Part shown: one piece after another, positions 1-7,646 of the stretch
How the letters are laid out: each line of letters starts with the position of its first letter
Position numbering within the stretch: the stretch's first letter is position 1
Assembly: GCF_044372965.1 (NCBI RefSeq)
Contig: NZ_JBILQX010000001.1
Coordinates: forward strand, 1-64,000
Source: Elstera sp044372965
GTDB lineage: Bacteria; Pseudomonadota; Alphaproteobacteria; Elsterales; Elsteraceae
Reading direction: 5' to 3'
DNA: 64,000 bases
Position numbers and translations under genes: made by a program
Notes under the pieces: generated by a model
Told to the model about the DNA's origin: nothing
Database searches by the model: none
The model's input: only the letters and a program-made list of their open reading frames with translations

Positions 1-245
1 TCCAGCGTCGGGCGCACGACCAGCGGCCCGTGCTTCATGAACATCCATTTCATCGCCTTAATCGGCACACCCGGCCCGGCCCAGGGCGACGAATAGCCCG
101 GCGACACTTCCCCCGCATTGGCAAAGCTGGTTTCCTGCGCGGGCGAGGGCTGCCGGTCGATCACCGTCACCTCATGCCCGGCCTTATTGAGATAATAGGC
201 GGTCGTAACCCCGATAACCCCACTGCCCAGCACGAGAACGCGCAT
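1..245 (-). CDS. dadA: D-amino acid dehydrogenase, N-terminal part
   Basis: This is the first 81 codons of an FAD-dependent D-amino acid dehydrogenase; the gene runs off the window edge. The start MRVLVLGSGVIGVTTAYYL is a Rossmann GxGxxG dinucleotide fold, followed by TVIDRQP (the acidic residue that binds the FAD ribose) and by ETSFANAGEVSPGYSSPWA, a signature of DadA. The family deaminates D-alanine to pyruvate at the inner membrane. It is transcribed divergently from an Lrp/AsnC regulator 125 bp away, the usual arrangement for dad genes, so alanine-responsive control by that neighbour is likely. Confidence 0.9.
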   Translation of the reverse strand, partial: MRVLVLGSGVIGVTTAYYLNKAGHEVTVIDRQPSPAQETSFANAGEVSPGYSSPWAGPGVPIKAMKWMFMKHGPLVVRPTL

Positions 246-370
246 CGCCTAACCCCTTTATTTTTATGGACTGCAAAGATTAAGTATAAGCGTAGAAGTG
301 CGCGATGTATTTGCGTTCTATCGAATTTTCTTCGAAAATTATGGCTTACATGCAGGAAAATTCGAATCCG

Positions 371-841
371 ATGGCCGATTCTACGACTCTTGACGAGATT
401 GACCGCAAGCTGTTGCGCGCCCTGCGCAATGATGGGCGGATGAGCAATGCCGATCTTGCGACAAGCGTCGGCCTTTCCGCTTCGGCCTGCCTGCGCCGCG
501 TGCGGCTGCTGGAGCATCGCGGCATTATTCGCGGCTATACCGCCCTCATCGACGCGCCCCAAGACCAGCCGCCGACCGTGGCAATCATTCAGATCACTCT
601 GGAGCGCCAAACCGAAGATCACCTGGGGCGCTTTGAGGCCGAAATCCGCAAATGCCCGGAGGTCACGGCCTGCTACCTGATGACCGGCGTCGCCGATTAT
701 CTCGTGCTCGCCGAAACGCGCACGGTGGCCGACTATGAGCGGCTGCATAAGGAAGTTCTGTCGCGCCTACCCGGTGTTGCCCGCATTCAATCGAGCTTCG
801 CCATGCGCCGGGTGACGGATTTCAGACCGGACGGGGTTTAG
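371..841 (+). CDS. Lrp/AsnC-family transcriptional regulator
   Basis: An Lrp/AsnC regulator of about 156 residues. The winged helix-turn-helix starts at LDEIDRKLLRALRNDGRMS and continues with ADLATSVGLSASACLRRV. The C-terminal RAM (ligand-binding) domain includes VTACYLMTGVADYLVL. The frame is open further upstream, with Met codons at 305 and 350. I chose 371 because family homology begins there and AGGAAA lies about 11 bp upstream. The divergent dadA suggests a DadR-like role: activating alanine catabolism when alanine binds. The last four bases overlap the end of the convergent doc gene. Confidence 0.9.
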   Translation: MADSTTLDEIDRKLLRALRNDGRMSNADLATSVGLSASACLRRVRLLEHRGIIRGYTALIDAPQDQPPTVAIIQITLERQTEDHLGRFEAEIRKCPEVTACYLMTGVADYLVLAETRTVADYERLHKEVLSRLPGVARIQSSFAMRRVTDFRPDGV

Positions 842-1227
842 GGCACCAGCCGCGTCACCGATCGCAGCCAATCGGCATAGGCCTGCTCGGTCATGCTTCC
901 TGAAGCAAGGGCGAGCATGGTTTTGATACAGGTTTCGTCATCGGCCGAAAGACTGACCTTATTTAAAATCAGGAATAATTCGCAAACAACGAAAGCGGTG
1001 CGTTTATTGCCGTCCAGAAAAGGATGATTCCGGGCAATCCCAAAGGCATAGGCGGCAGCAAGGTCGCACAGATCAGGATCGCCGAAGCTGAAAAGTTGGC
1101 GTGGGCGCGCCAACGCCGATTCGAGCAGCCCCGCATCCCGAACACCGGCAAGGCCGCCGTGCTCGTCGATCTGTTCTTGATGAATGGTCTCAACGAGGCT
1201 CGGCAGAACCCATTCAGGCTCCATCAT
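838..1227 (-). CDS. doc: Doc-like Fic-family toxin
   Basis: This 129-residue protein has the Fic/Doc core motif HPFLDGNKR at residues 68-76. Doc toxins phosphorylate elongation factor Tu; canonical AMPylating Fic proteins have HxFxDGNGR. The K in place of the second G is the Doc-type variant. The N-terminal helix with GLAGVRDAGLLESALARP is typical of the death-on-curing family. Its start codon overlaps the antitoxin stop as ATGA, so it is translationally coupled to the upstream AbrB-type gene. This forms a type II toxin-antitoxin module. No plasmid or prophage genes flank it. Confidence 0.9.
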   Translation of the reverse strand: MMEPEWVLPSLVETIHQEQIDEHGGLAGVRDAGLLESALARPRQLFSFGDPDLCDLAAAYAFGIARNHPFLDGNKRTAFVVCELFLILNKVSLSADDETCIKTMLALASGSMTEQAYADWLRSVTRLVP

Positions 1228-1448
1228 TGCGCCAGCACGCGCAAAACGTCGCGGCGGCGCTGCATGATCTCGCGGGCAGCTTCCAACTGGCGCTGATGCC
1301 GGACATCAGGGGACGAAGGCGCAATCTCATTCGGAGCCTCCGACACATAAACCGTGCCGCCCTCCCCCAAACCCAAAGCGTCCAGCGCCTCCTTGGGGAG
1401 GATAACGCCGATCTCGTCGCCGATCCGCTGAAGCTTGAGCGCAACCAT
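1224..1448 (-). CDS. AbrB/MazE-fold antitoxin of the Doc pair
   Basis: A 74-residue protein with an N-terminal swapped-hairpin AbrB/SpoVT DNA-binding domain (LQRIGDEIGVILPKEALDAL, then LGEGGTVYVSEAP). Its basic, helical C-terminal half (residues 48-74) is the likely toxin-neutralising segment. A GAAGGA ribosome-binding site lies just upstream of the ATG. It precedes doc with a 4-nt overlap, the usual antitoxin-first order. AbrB-fold antitoxins typically repress their own operon. The classic Doc partner is Phd, so an AbrB-type partner is a recognised alternative pairing. Confidence 0.88.
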   Translation of the reverse strand: MVALKLQRIGDEIGVILPKEALDALGLGEGGTVYVSEAPNEIAPSSPDVRHQRQLEAAREIMQRRRDVLRVLAQ

Positions 1449-1506
1449 CGTGTCATTCCTTCACTTAACTGCGAGGGAAGTTTAGCAGAGGCCGATGGAT
1501 CGGCGC

Positions 1507-1536
1507 AAAAAAAACGGGGGCCGCGCAGGCCCCCGT
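1507..1536 (-). terminator. Rho-independent terminator of the LdtR-like gene
   Basis: Read on the minus strand, a perfect GC hairpin (ACGGGGGCC stem, five-base loop) is followed by eight T residues. It lies 14 bp past the stop of the MarR-type gene at 1550-2005. Confidence 0.88.
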
Positions 1537-1549
1537 GATTTTGTTGATA

Positions 1550-2005
1550 CTAGGTCCGCAGGCCGTAATCGAGCATGCCAATCCAGAACCGTTCCAGGCG
1601 GCGGAAGGTATTGGCAGCGCTCGTCAACTCAGCATCGGTCGCAACTTCGCCCAGGGCGGAAATTTGCCGATCGAACATCCGGTCCATCATCTGGCAGAGT
1701 TCCAGACCCTTGGCCGAGAGCTTCACCCGGATCGACCGGCGGTCGTGGGTGGAACGTTCCTGCATCAGGTAGCCGTTCTCCACCATCTTGCGAACGTTGT
1801 AGGACACGTTTGAGCCGAGGTAATAGCCTCGGTTGGTGAGTTCACCGACGGTCAGATCGTCACTGCCGATATTGAACAGGATAAAGGCCTGAACGTTGTT
1901 GATATCCTCGATGCCGAGGCGATCAAGCTCGCTCTTGACCAGTTCCAGAAACTGACGATGCAGACGCTCGGTGAGCCGGATTGCCTCAAGATATGCGGCC
2001 TTCAC
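1550..2005 (-). CDS. ldtR: MarR-family regulator, LdtR-like
   Basis: A 151-residue MarR winged-helix protein. The helix-turn-helix (LTVGELTNRGYYLGSNVSYN) and wing (ERSTHDRRSIRVKLSAKG) match the alphaproteobacterial LdtR group, recognisable by the GYYLGSNVSYNVRKMVENGY stretch. In Liberibacter and Sinorhizobium LdtR controls an L,D-transpeptidase and stress genes; no such gene is adjacent here. The start is GTG, with a strong AAGGAG ribosome-binding site. It stands alone, with its own terminator downstream. Assignment to LdtR rather than another MarR is by motif recognition only. Confidence 0.82.
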   Translation of the reverse strand: MKAAYLEAIRLTERLHRQFLELVKSELDRLGIEDINNVQAFILFNIGSDDLTVGELTNRGYYLGSNVSYNVRKMVENGYLMQERSTHDRRSIRVKLSAKGLELCQMMDRMFDRQISALGEVATDAELTSAANTFRRLERFWIGMLDYGLRT

Positions 2006-2091
2006 GTTTTTCTCCTTGGGCGCGGCCTTCCTGTCCCCCTGAAGGTCGCGCCAGCGTTTTAGGGAAATATGTTAGTCCCTTGATACCGCCT

Positions 2092-2982
2092 TCACGCGCC
2101 TTTGGCTAGCATCTGAATAATCCCAGAGAAATCCTTGCCGCCGTCGCCTTGCGCGCAATAGTCGCGATAGAGCTGGGCTGCGAGATGCCCCAAGGGGGTT
2201 GCCGCGCCGACCGACTCGGCCGCTTTTTCGGCAAGATCCAAATCTTTCAACATCATAGCAGCGGCAAAGCCAGGAGCATAACCCCGGTTGGCGGGGGCCG
2301 TCGGCACCGGGCCGGGGGCCGGGCAGTAAGATGTCATCGCCCAACATTGCCCAGAGGACTTCGAACTAATATCGAACAATGTTTGCGCGTCCAGCCCCAG
2401 TTTTTCGGCCATCGCGAAAGCTTCAGACACAGCAATCATGCTGATGCCCAAAACCATATTGTTACAAATCTTCGCCGCTTGACCATTGCCCGCCCCGCCT
2501 GCGTGGACAATCGTCTTGCCCATGGCTTCCAAAATCGGCTTTGCTGCGCTGAAAGCGCTTTCAGGACCGCCGACCATAAACGTCAGTGTGCCCGCTTCGG
2601 CCCCAGCGGTACCGCCTGAAACCGGCGCATCGACGAAGCGAAGGCCGCGTTTAGCCGCCTCGTTGCCCACATCGCGCGCAGAAGCCACGTCGATGGTGGA
2701 GCAGTCGATACAGAGGCCACCCGCCGGAAGCCGGTCGAACACCCCGCCCGCGCCGGTATAAACCTCGCGCACCTGCAGCCCAGCCGGGAGCATCGAGACG
2801 GCAATCTCCGCCCCATCAACGGCCTCCCCCGGCGTTGCCGCGGCAACCGCGCCCACGGCGACCAGGGCCGCCACCGCCGCCGGGTTCAAATCGAATACGC
2901 GCAAAACATGCCCGGCTTTCACCAGATTGAGCGCCATCGGACGCCCCATATTGCCCAAACCGATAAAGGCGATTGTCGCCAT
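2092..2982 (-). CDS. mmsB: 3-hydroxyisobutyrate dehydrogenase
   Basis: A 296-residue beta-hydroxyacid dehydrogenase that oxidises 3-hydroxyisobutyrate to methylmalonate semialdehyde with NAD+, late in valine degradation. It has the N-terminal GLGNMG nucleotide-binding loop (8-13), the substrate loop DAPVSGGTAGAEAGTLTF (118-135) and the catalytic lysine K171 in GNGQAAKICNN. The segment SSGQCWAMTSYCPAPGP is characteristic of the 3-HIB branch rather than tartronate semialdehyde reductases. It is the last gene of a three-gene minus-strand operon with the hydrolase and the acyl-CoA dehydrogenase upstream. Confidence 0.95.
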   Translation of the reverse strand: MATIAFIGLGNMGRPMALNLVKAGHVLRVFDLNPAAVAALVAVGAVAAATPGEAVDGAEIAVSMLPAGLQVREVYTGAGGVFDRLPAGGLCIDCSTIDVASARDVGNEAAKRGLRFVDAPVSGGTAGAEAGTLTFMVGGPESAFSAAKPILEAMGKTIVHAGGAGNGQAAKICNNMVLGISMIAVSEAFAMAEKLGLDAQTLFDISSKSSGQCWAMTSYCPAPGPVPTAPANRGYAPGFAAAMMLKDLDLAEKAAESVGAATPLGHLAAQLYRDYCAQGDGGKDFSGIIQMLAKGA

Positions 2983-3013
2983 GATGTTTCCCCCCGAGGA
3001 TATTTTTTTTGGG

Positions 3014-4102
3014 TTAGGCGGTTAAGGCCACGTTCGCACTCAAATCCAACTCGCGGCCCGGCAGGGGCGCAAAGAAGCTTTCCACCACCGTCGGCGTCAC
3101 CTCGGCCAGCGTCGCGGGCGACCATCTCGGCGATTGGTCTTTATCGATCAGCAGCGCCCGGATGCCTTCGCGGAAATCCGGCCCCGCCATGCAGTGCTGG
3201 CTCAGGCGGTATTCCCGAACAAAGACAGCGGCAATATCGAGCCCCTTCCCGCCGCGCAACTGCTCCAGCGTAATCTTCAGGCTGGTTGGCGATTTATGGC
3301 GCAAGGTCTCGGCCTGAGCCTTGGCCCAATCGCTCCCGTCAGCCTCAAGCGCGGCCAGAATAGTTTCGACCGAGTCGCCCGCAAACAAACGATCAATCAA
3401 CGCCTGCTGGGCTAGCAACGCGCTCTTCCCGCGCTGTCGATCGAACCGGGCGATCACCGCTTCAGCCTCTGCGTCCGTCGCAGGTGCAGCCTCGATCAAG
3501 GCGGAGCGTAAGGCGGGAAGATCGGCGTCTTTGACGTGATGGGTGGCAAAGCCAATCGCGCAGGCATCCGCCGCGCCCAAGCGCGCGCCGGTGAGGCCGA
3601 GATAGAGGCCGATCTCCCCCGGCATCTGATTCAGCACCCAGGTTCCGCCAACGTCGGGGAAAAGACCAATCCCGGTTTCCGGCATGGCGAACAGCAAGCT
3701 ATCGGCCACCACCCGCAGCGGCCCGTGCGCCGACAGCCCGACGCCGCCGCCCATGCACACGCCGTGGATCAAGGCGATGATCGGCTTCGGGTAGGTGTGC
3801 AGCAAATGGTTCAGCGTATATTCCTCGCGGAAGAACGCATCCGCCGCCGCCATATCGCCACCGCTGACGGCTTGGGCCACCGCGCGCACGTCGCCGCCCG
3901 CGCAAAAGGCCCGCTCCCCCGCGCCTTGCAGAATCACACTACAAATAGCGGGATCGGTGGCCGCCGAGCGCAGAACCGGGGCCATCGCCCGGATCATCTC
4001 CAGCGACAGCGCATTCAAGGCTTTGGGGCGGTTCAGCGTGATCGTCAGCACGCCGTTCGTGGTGTCGAACAGCACGCTTTCTTGCGATACAGCCTCAGAC
4101 AT
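3014..4102 (-). CDS. 3-hydroxyisobutyryl-CoA hydrolase
   Basis: A 362-residue crotonase-fold protein that hydrolyses 3-hydroxyisobutyryl-CoA to free 3-hydroxyisobutyrate, which the next gene oxidises. The oxyanion-hole segments are GERAFCAGGDVRAVAQ and IHGVCMGGGVGLSAHGPLRV. PETGIGLFPDVGGTWVLNQ carries the Glu and Asp typical of HIBYL-CoA hydrolases. The length and the extended C-terminal half separate it from ordinary enoyl-CoA hydratases, although automated annotation often uses that name. It overlaps the upstream acyl-CoA dehydrogenase by 8 bp and lies 31 bp before mmsB. Confidence 0.93.
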   Translation of the reverse strand: MSEAVSQESVLFDTTNGVLTITLNRPKALNALSLEMIRAMAPVLRSAATDPAICSVILQGAGERAFCAGGDVRAVAQAVSGGDMAAADAFFREEYTLNHLLHTYPKPIIALIHGVCMGGGVGLSAHGPLRVVADSLLFAMPETGIGLFPDVGGTWVLNQMPGEIGLYLGLTGARLGAADACAIGFATHHVKDADLPALRSALIEAAPATDAEAEAVIARFDRQRGKSALLAQQALIDRLFAGDSVETILAALEADGSDWAKAQAETLRHKSPTSLKITLEQLRGGKGLDIAAVFVREYRLSQHCMAGPDFREGIRALLIDKDQSPRWSPATLAEVTPTVVESFFAPLPGRELDLSANVALTA

Positions 4103-5246
4103 TGCGGCCCTCTTGGAGTTGCTTGCGGGCGATGATGACGCGCATCACCTCGTTGGTGCCTTCGAGAATCTGGTGAACGCGCAAATCGCGCACGATACGC
4201 TCCACCCCATATTCCTGGATATAGCCATAGCCGCCGTGGAGTTGCAGCGCCTGATTGGCCACCTCGAACCCGGCATCGGTGGCAAAACGTTTCGCCATGG
4301 CGCAATGCATCGTTGTATCGGGGTCGCCCGCATCCAAGGATCGCGCCGCCCGGTGGACCAGGAGGCGGGCGGCCTCAAGCTCGGTCGCCATATCGGCAAT
4401 GCGGAACTGGAGCGCTTGAAAGGCGGAAAGCTCTTTGCCGAACTGCTTGCGCACCCCCATGTGCGCTTTTGCCGCATCCAGGGCCGCGCGCGCGCCACCG
4501 AGCGAGCAGGAGGCGATATTGATGCGTCCGCCGTCGAGCCCCTTCATGGCAAACTTGAAGCCCTCGCCCTCTTCGCCCAGGCGATTGGCGACCGGCACGC
4601 GGCAATCTTCAAAAGTGACAACGGCGGTCGGCTGGCTGTTCCAGCCCATTTTCTTCTCAGGCTTGCCGAAGCTAAGGCCCGGCGTGCCCTTTTCGATCAA
4701 GAGCGTGGAAATTCCGCCCGGCCCCTCGCCGCCCGTGCGGACCATCACCGCATAGACTTCCGACACGCCCGCGCCGGAGATAAAAGCCTTCGAGCCATTG
4801 ACCACATAATGATCGCCGTCGCGCACCGCCCGCGTCCGCAAAGCGGCGGCATCCGAGCCGGAGCCGGGTTCGGTAAGGCAGTAGCTCGCCAGCTTTTCCA
4901 TCGTTAGCAAGGACGGCAAAAAGCGCGCGCGCTGATCGTCGTTGCCAAAGGTATCGATCATCCACGCCACCATATTGTGGATGGAGAGATAGGCCGCCGA
5001 CGACACGCACCCCGCCGAGAGTTCTTCGAAAATCAGCGACGCATCGAGCCGCGTAAGGCCCGAGCCGCCCGATTCCTCCCGCACATAAATTCCGGCCATG
5101 CCGAGGGCCGCCGCCGCCCGGAAGGTCTCGACGGGGAAAATATGCTCCTCGTCCCATTTGGCGGCAAAGGGGGCGAGATGTTCAGCAGCAAAATCGCGCG
5201 CCATGCTTTGAAAGGCACGCTGATCTTCGGTCAAATCGTGGGTCAT
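4095..5246 (-). CDS. Acyl-CoA dehydrogenase, probable isobutyryl-CoA dehydrogenase
   Basis: A 383-residue flavin acyl-CoA dehydrogenase. The reading frame is open upstream to 5765, but the family start is MTHDLTEDQRAFQSMARDF at 5246; the extra 173 codons are antisense to hemB. The flavin loop YCLTEPGSGSDAAAL and the C-terminal LHGGYGYIQEYGVERIVRD plus HQILEGTNEVMR, with the catalytic Glu, are present. The neighbours place it at isobutyryl-CoA to methacrylyl-CoA in valine catabolism. Substrate choice among branched acyl-CoAs is inferred from context. An enoyl-CoA hydratase for the intermediate step is not encoded here. Confidence 0.92.
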   Translation of the reverse strand: MTHDLTEDQRAFQSMARDFAAEHLAPFAAKWDEEHIFPVETFRAAAALGMAGIYVREESGGSGLTRLDASLIFEELSAGCVSSAAYLSIHNMVAWMIDTFGNDDQRARFLPSLLTMEKLASYCLTEPGSGSDAAALRTRAVRDGDHYVVNGSKAFISGAGVSEVYAVMVRTGGEGPGGISTLLIEKGTPGLSFGKPEKKMGWNSQPTAVVTFEDCRVPVANRLGEEGEGFKFAMKGLDGGRINIASCSLGGARAALDAAKAHMGVRKQFGKELSAFQALQFRIADMATELEAARLLVHRAARSLDAGDPDTTMHCAMAKRFATDAGFEVANQALQLHGGYGYIQEYGVERIVRDLRVHQILEGTNEVMRVIIARKQLQEGRNV

Positions 5247-5394
5247 GCGCTTGTTCCTCCCGTTTTTCTCGATCATAAGGAACGGGCCTTGGCTGTCAAT
5301 CTGGCCTATTGACGTGCGGGAAACTTTAGCAGCCGCGAAGGATCGGAAAACTCCGATAAACAGTTTCCGCGCACGTAAAGATAAAGGAATCGCT

Positions 5395-6411
5395 ATGTCG
5401 CGTCCGTCCGTGATCCCGCCCACCGGCTTTCCCTTTACCCGCCCGCGCCGCACGCGCATGGCGGGTTGGTCGCGCCGCTTGGTGCAGGAGAACCGCCTGA
5501 GCGCCGCCGATCTGATCTGGCCGGTGTTCGTCATCGACGGCGAAAATGAAGCCCGCCCGATTTCCGGCCTGCCGGGCGTATCGCGCCTGACCATCGATCT
5601 GCTGATCGAACAGGCGAAGCGCGCCGTGGCTTTGGGCATTCCGGCGATTGCCCTGTTCCCGGCGGTTGAGCCCAAGAGCAAATCGGATGAAGCCGAGGAA
5701 GCCTGGAACCCGGACGGGCTGATGCAGCGCGCCATCCGTGCCGTGAAAGCCGCCGTGCCCGACATTGGCCTGATCGGCGATGTGGCGCTCGACCCCTATA
5801 CCCTGCACGGGCACGACGGTATCGTTGTCGGCGACCGGGTGGATAATGACGAAAGCGTCGCCGCCCTGGTGAAAATGGCCCTCGCCCAGGCCGAAGCCGG
5901 GATCGACGTTATCGCCCCCTCCGATATGATGGACGGGCGCATCGGCGCAATCCGCGAGGCGTTGGAAGAAAACGGCTACACGGAGACGCTGATTCTCTCC
6001 TACGCCGCGAAATACGCCTCGGGTTTCTATGGGCCGTTTCGGGACGCTTTGGGCGTGACGGGGGCCTCCTACGGGCCGCAGGGCAAAGCCACCTATCAAA
6101 TGGACCCGGCCAATAGCGATGAAGCCTTGCAGGAGGTCGCCATCGATCTGTCGGAAGGGGCGGATTGGGTGATGGTGAAGCCCGGCATGCCGTATTTGGA
6201 CGTGCTCTACCGGGTGAAGGAGACCTTCGCCGTGCCGACCTTCGCCTATCACGTGTCGGGCGAATACGCGATGTGGAAGGCGGGCGTTGCCGCCGGGTAC
6301 ATCGACGGCAACCGCACGCTGCTGGAAACGCTCATCGGCTTCAAGCGCGCCGGGGCGGATGGGATTTTAACCTATGCCGCGCTTGAAGCTGCTGAACTGT
6401 TGCGCAGTTAA
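5395..6411 (+). CDS. hemB: Delta-aminolevulinic acid dehydratase (porphobilinogen synthase)
   Basis: A 338-residue enzyme condensing two 5-aminolevulinate molecules into porphobilinogen, the second common step of tetrapyrrole synthesis. The two active-site lysines are K206 (LSYAAKYASGFYGPF) and K262 (WVMVKPGMPYLD). The metal region reads DVALDPYTLHGHDG (129-142): the three cysteines of the zinc enzymes are missing and aspartates stand in, so this is the magnesium-dependent type. The ATG at 5395 matches the family start. It is divergent from the valine operon. A perfect hairpin follows the stop. Confidence 0.96.
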   Translation: MSRPSVIPPTGFPFTRPRRTRMAGWSRRLVQENRLSAADLIWPVFVIDGENEARPISGLPGVSRLTIDLLIEQAKRAVALGIPAIALFPAVEPKSKSDEAEEAWNPDGLMQRAIRAVKAAVPDIGLIGDVALDPYTLHGHDGIVVGDRVDNDESVAALVKMALAQAEAGIDVIAPSDMMDGRIGAIREALEENGYTETLILSYAAKYASGFYGPFRDALGVTGASYGPQGKATYQMDPANSDEALQEVAIDLSEGADWVMVKPGMPYLDVLYRVKETFAVPTFAYHVSGEYAMWKAGVAAGYIDGNRTLLETLIGFKRAGADGILTYAALEAAELLRS

Positions 6412-6419
6412 GACGCTCA

Positions 6420-6449
6420 GCATTCGGCGGCTCTAGCGCCGCCGAATGC
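6420..6449. terminator. Perfect hairpin between convergent hemB and lipoprotein gene
   Basis: Arms GCATTCGGCGGC and GCCGCCGAATGC (12 bp, perfect) flank a 6-nt loop. The stop codon of the minus-strand lipoprotein gene (6433-6435) lies in the loop. No T-run follows on either strand, so intrinsic termination is uncertain; it may stabilise 3' ends. Confidence 0.5.
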
Positions 6450-6789
6450 CTTCCGCATAGATCGTGCAGACGTCGCCCGCATTTTCCCGGCAGACGGTCA
6501 GCGCGGCATGGAGCGGGTTTTGCCCATAGCGTTTGGTCGTCGTGCACCCGAGTGGGCTGCATACGGACAGCGTCACATCGAACTCATCGGCCCGATCCAA
6601 CCACGCATAGGCATAGGTCTGCCCCTTAAGATCGGTGGCGAAATAGCCGCCGTCGAAAGCGTGCGTTTCATAGGCGGCAAAGCCACTTTGCGCGCGCGAC
6701 GACAAGCTCGCCGGGGCCGCCGGCATCTCGGCGCAGCCTGCCAATCCGAGAACCGTTGCGGCAAGTGCCGCCCGAACCCATAAACCCAT
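6433..6789 (-). CDS. Small putative lipoprotein of unknown function
   Basis: A 118-residue protein with a clear type II signal: hydrophobic segment 5-16, then the lipobox LAGC with lipidated Cys19. The mature part has four further cysteines (VCSPLGC, TVCRENAGDVC) that could form two disulfides in the periplasm. I recognise no named domain. It is 9 bp downstream of an alpha/beta hydrolase gene on the same strand and may share its transcript. Residue 20 (after Cys) is Ala rather than Asp, which favours sorting to the outer membrane. Confidence 0.75.
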   Translation of the reverse strand: MGLWVRAALAATVLGLAGCAEMPAAPASLSSRAQSGFAAYETHAFDGGYFATDLKGQTYAYAWLDRADEFDVTLSVCSPLGCTTTKRYGQNPLHAALTVCRENAGDVCTIYAEGIRRR

Positions 6790-6798
6790 GATCGCCCC

Positions 6799-7644
6799 CT
6801 ATTCCGTTTTCAGCAACCAATCGCGGATCGGTTGGATTTGCTCGGGCTGCAGCAGCGACGGCGCGTGACCGCAATCGCCAAACTCGACAAGATCGACCCC
6901 GCCGCGTGCAACCATCCCTAGGGCGGTTGCCTTCAGGAGCAAACCTGAGAGCCCACCCCGCAACAGTAACACCGGCTGCTTCACTTGGTTCCACAGCGGC
7001 CAAAGATTAATATCGCCGACGGGAGCCTTGTCGAAACTTGCATAGATGTTCGGATCGAACCGCAATCGGTAGCTGCCATCGGGCTGCAAGCGCGTCGACG
7101 CCTCGGTGAGCAGTGCCCAATCCGCGTCCGAAATCGGGCCGAAATCGGCATAACGCTGGCGTAAACTCACTTCAGCGTCAGCAAGCGAGGCGAAAACCGG
7201 GTTGCGCTCGGCCTCGACGATGGATTTCAGCGCTTCCTTCGGCAAAAACCCGCCGACATCGTTCAAAATCAACCGCCGAATGCGCTGCGGTTGCACGGAA
7301 TTAAGCCCGATACCGATGAGACCGCCCATAGATGTGCCGAGCCAGTCGACTTGCGGCAGCCCCAATTTGTCCAGCAGCGTCATGCACTGCCAAATATAGG
7401 TGGGGTAATCATAGCCCGCCGGATCGGGGAGCCAGTCGGACTCGCCGCGCCCGACGATATCGACGGCGATAACTCGGTAGCGGTCGGCCATCGCCGCCGC
7501 GACCTTATCGAAATCCTGGGCATTCCGGGTGAGCCCATGCACGCAAAACAGCGTGCGCGGCGCATCGGCAGGGCCACTCTCTCGAACGGCAAGGGAGATC
7601 CCTGGGCTAACTTCAATCCGCGACACTTTCATACCCAGCCCCAT
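6799..7644 (-). CDS. Alpha/beta-fold hydrolase
   Basis: A 281-residue alpha/beta hydrolase. The oxyanion strand FCVHGLTRNAQDF (33-45), nucleophile elbow GTSMGG with Ser105, and a late histidine in EFGDCGHAPSLLQPEQ make a likely catalytic triad. The general shape resembles esterases and C-C hydrolases; the substrate cannot be named from sequence. An internal Met at 7632 is an alternative start. It starts 2 bp after the stop of the ornithine decarboxylase-like gene and is probably translated from the same message. Confidence 0.88.
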   Translation of the reverse strand: MGLGMKVSRIEVSPGISLAVRESGPADAPRTLFCVHGLTRNAQDFDKVAAAMADRYRVIAVDIVGRGESDWLPDPAGYDYPTYIWQCMTLLDKLGLPQVDWLGTSMGGLIGIGLNSVQPQRIRRLILNDVGGFLPKEALKSIVEAERNPVFASLADAEVSLRQRYADFGPISDADWALLTEASTRLQPDGSYRLRFDPNIYASFDKAPVGDINLWPLWNQVKQPVLLLRGGLSGLLLKATALGMVARGGVDLVEFGDCGHAPSLLQPEQIQPIRDWLLKTE

Positions 7645-7646
7645 GC

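Noticed and set aside
5247..5765. An N-terminal extension of the acyl-CoA dehydrogenase
   Set aside because: Those codons are antisense to hemB, and family homology begins at 5246.
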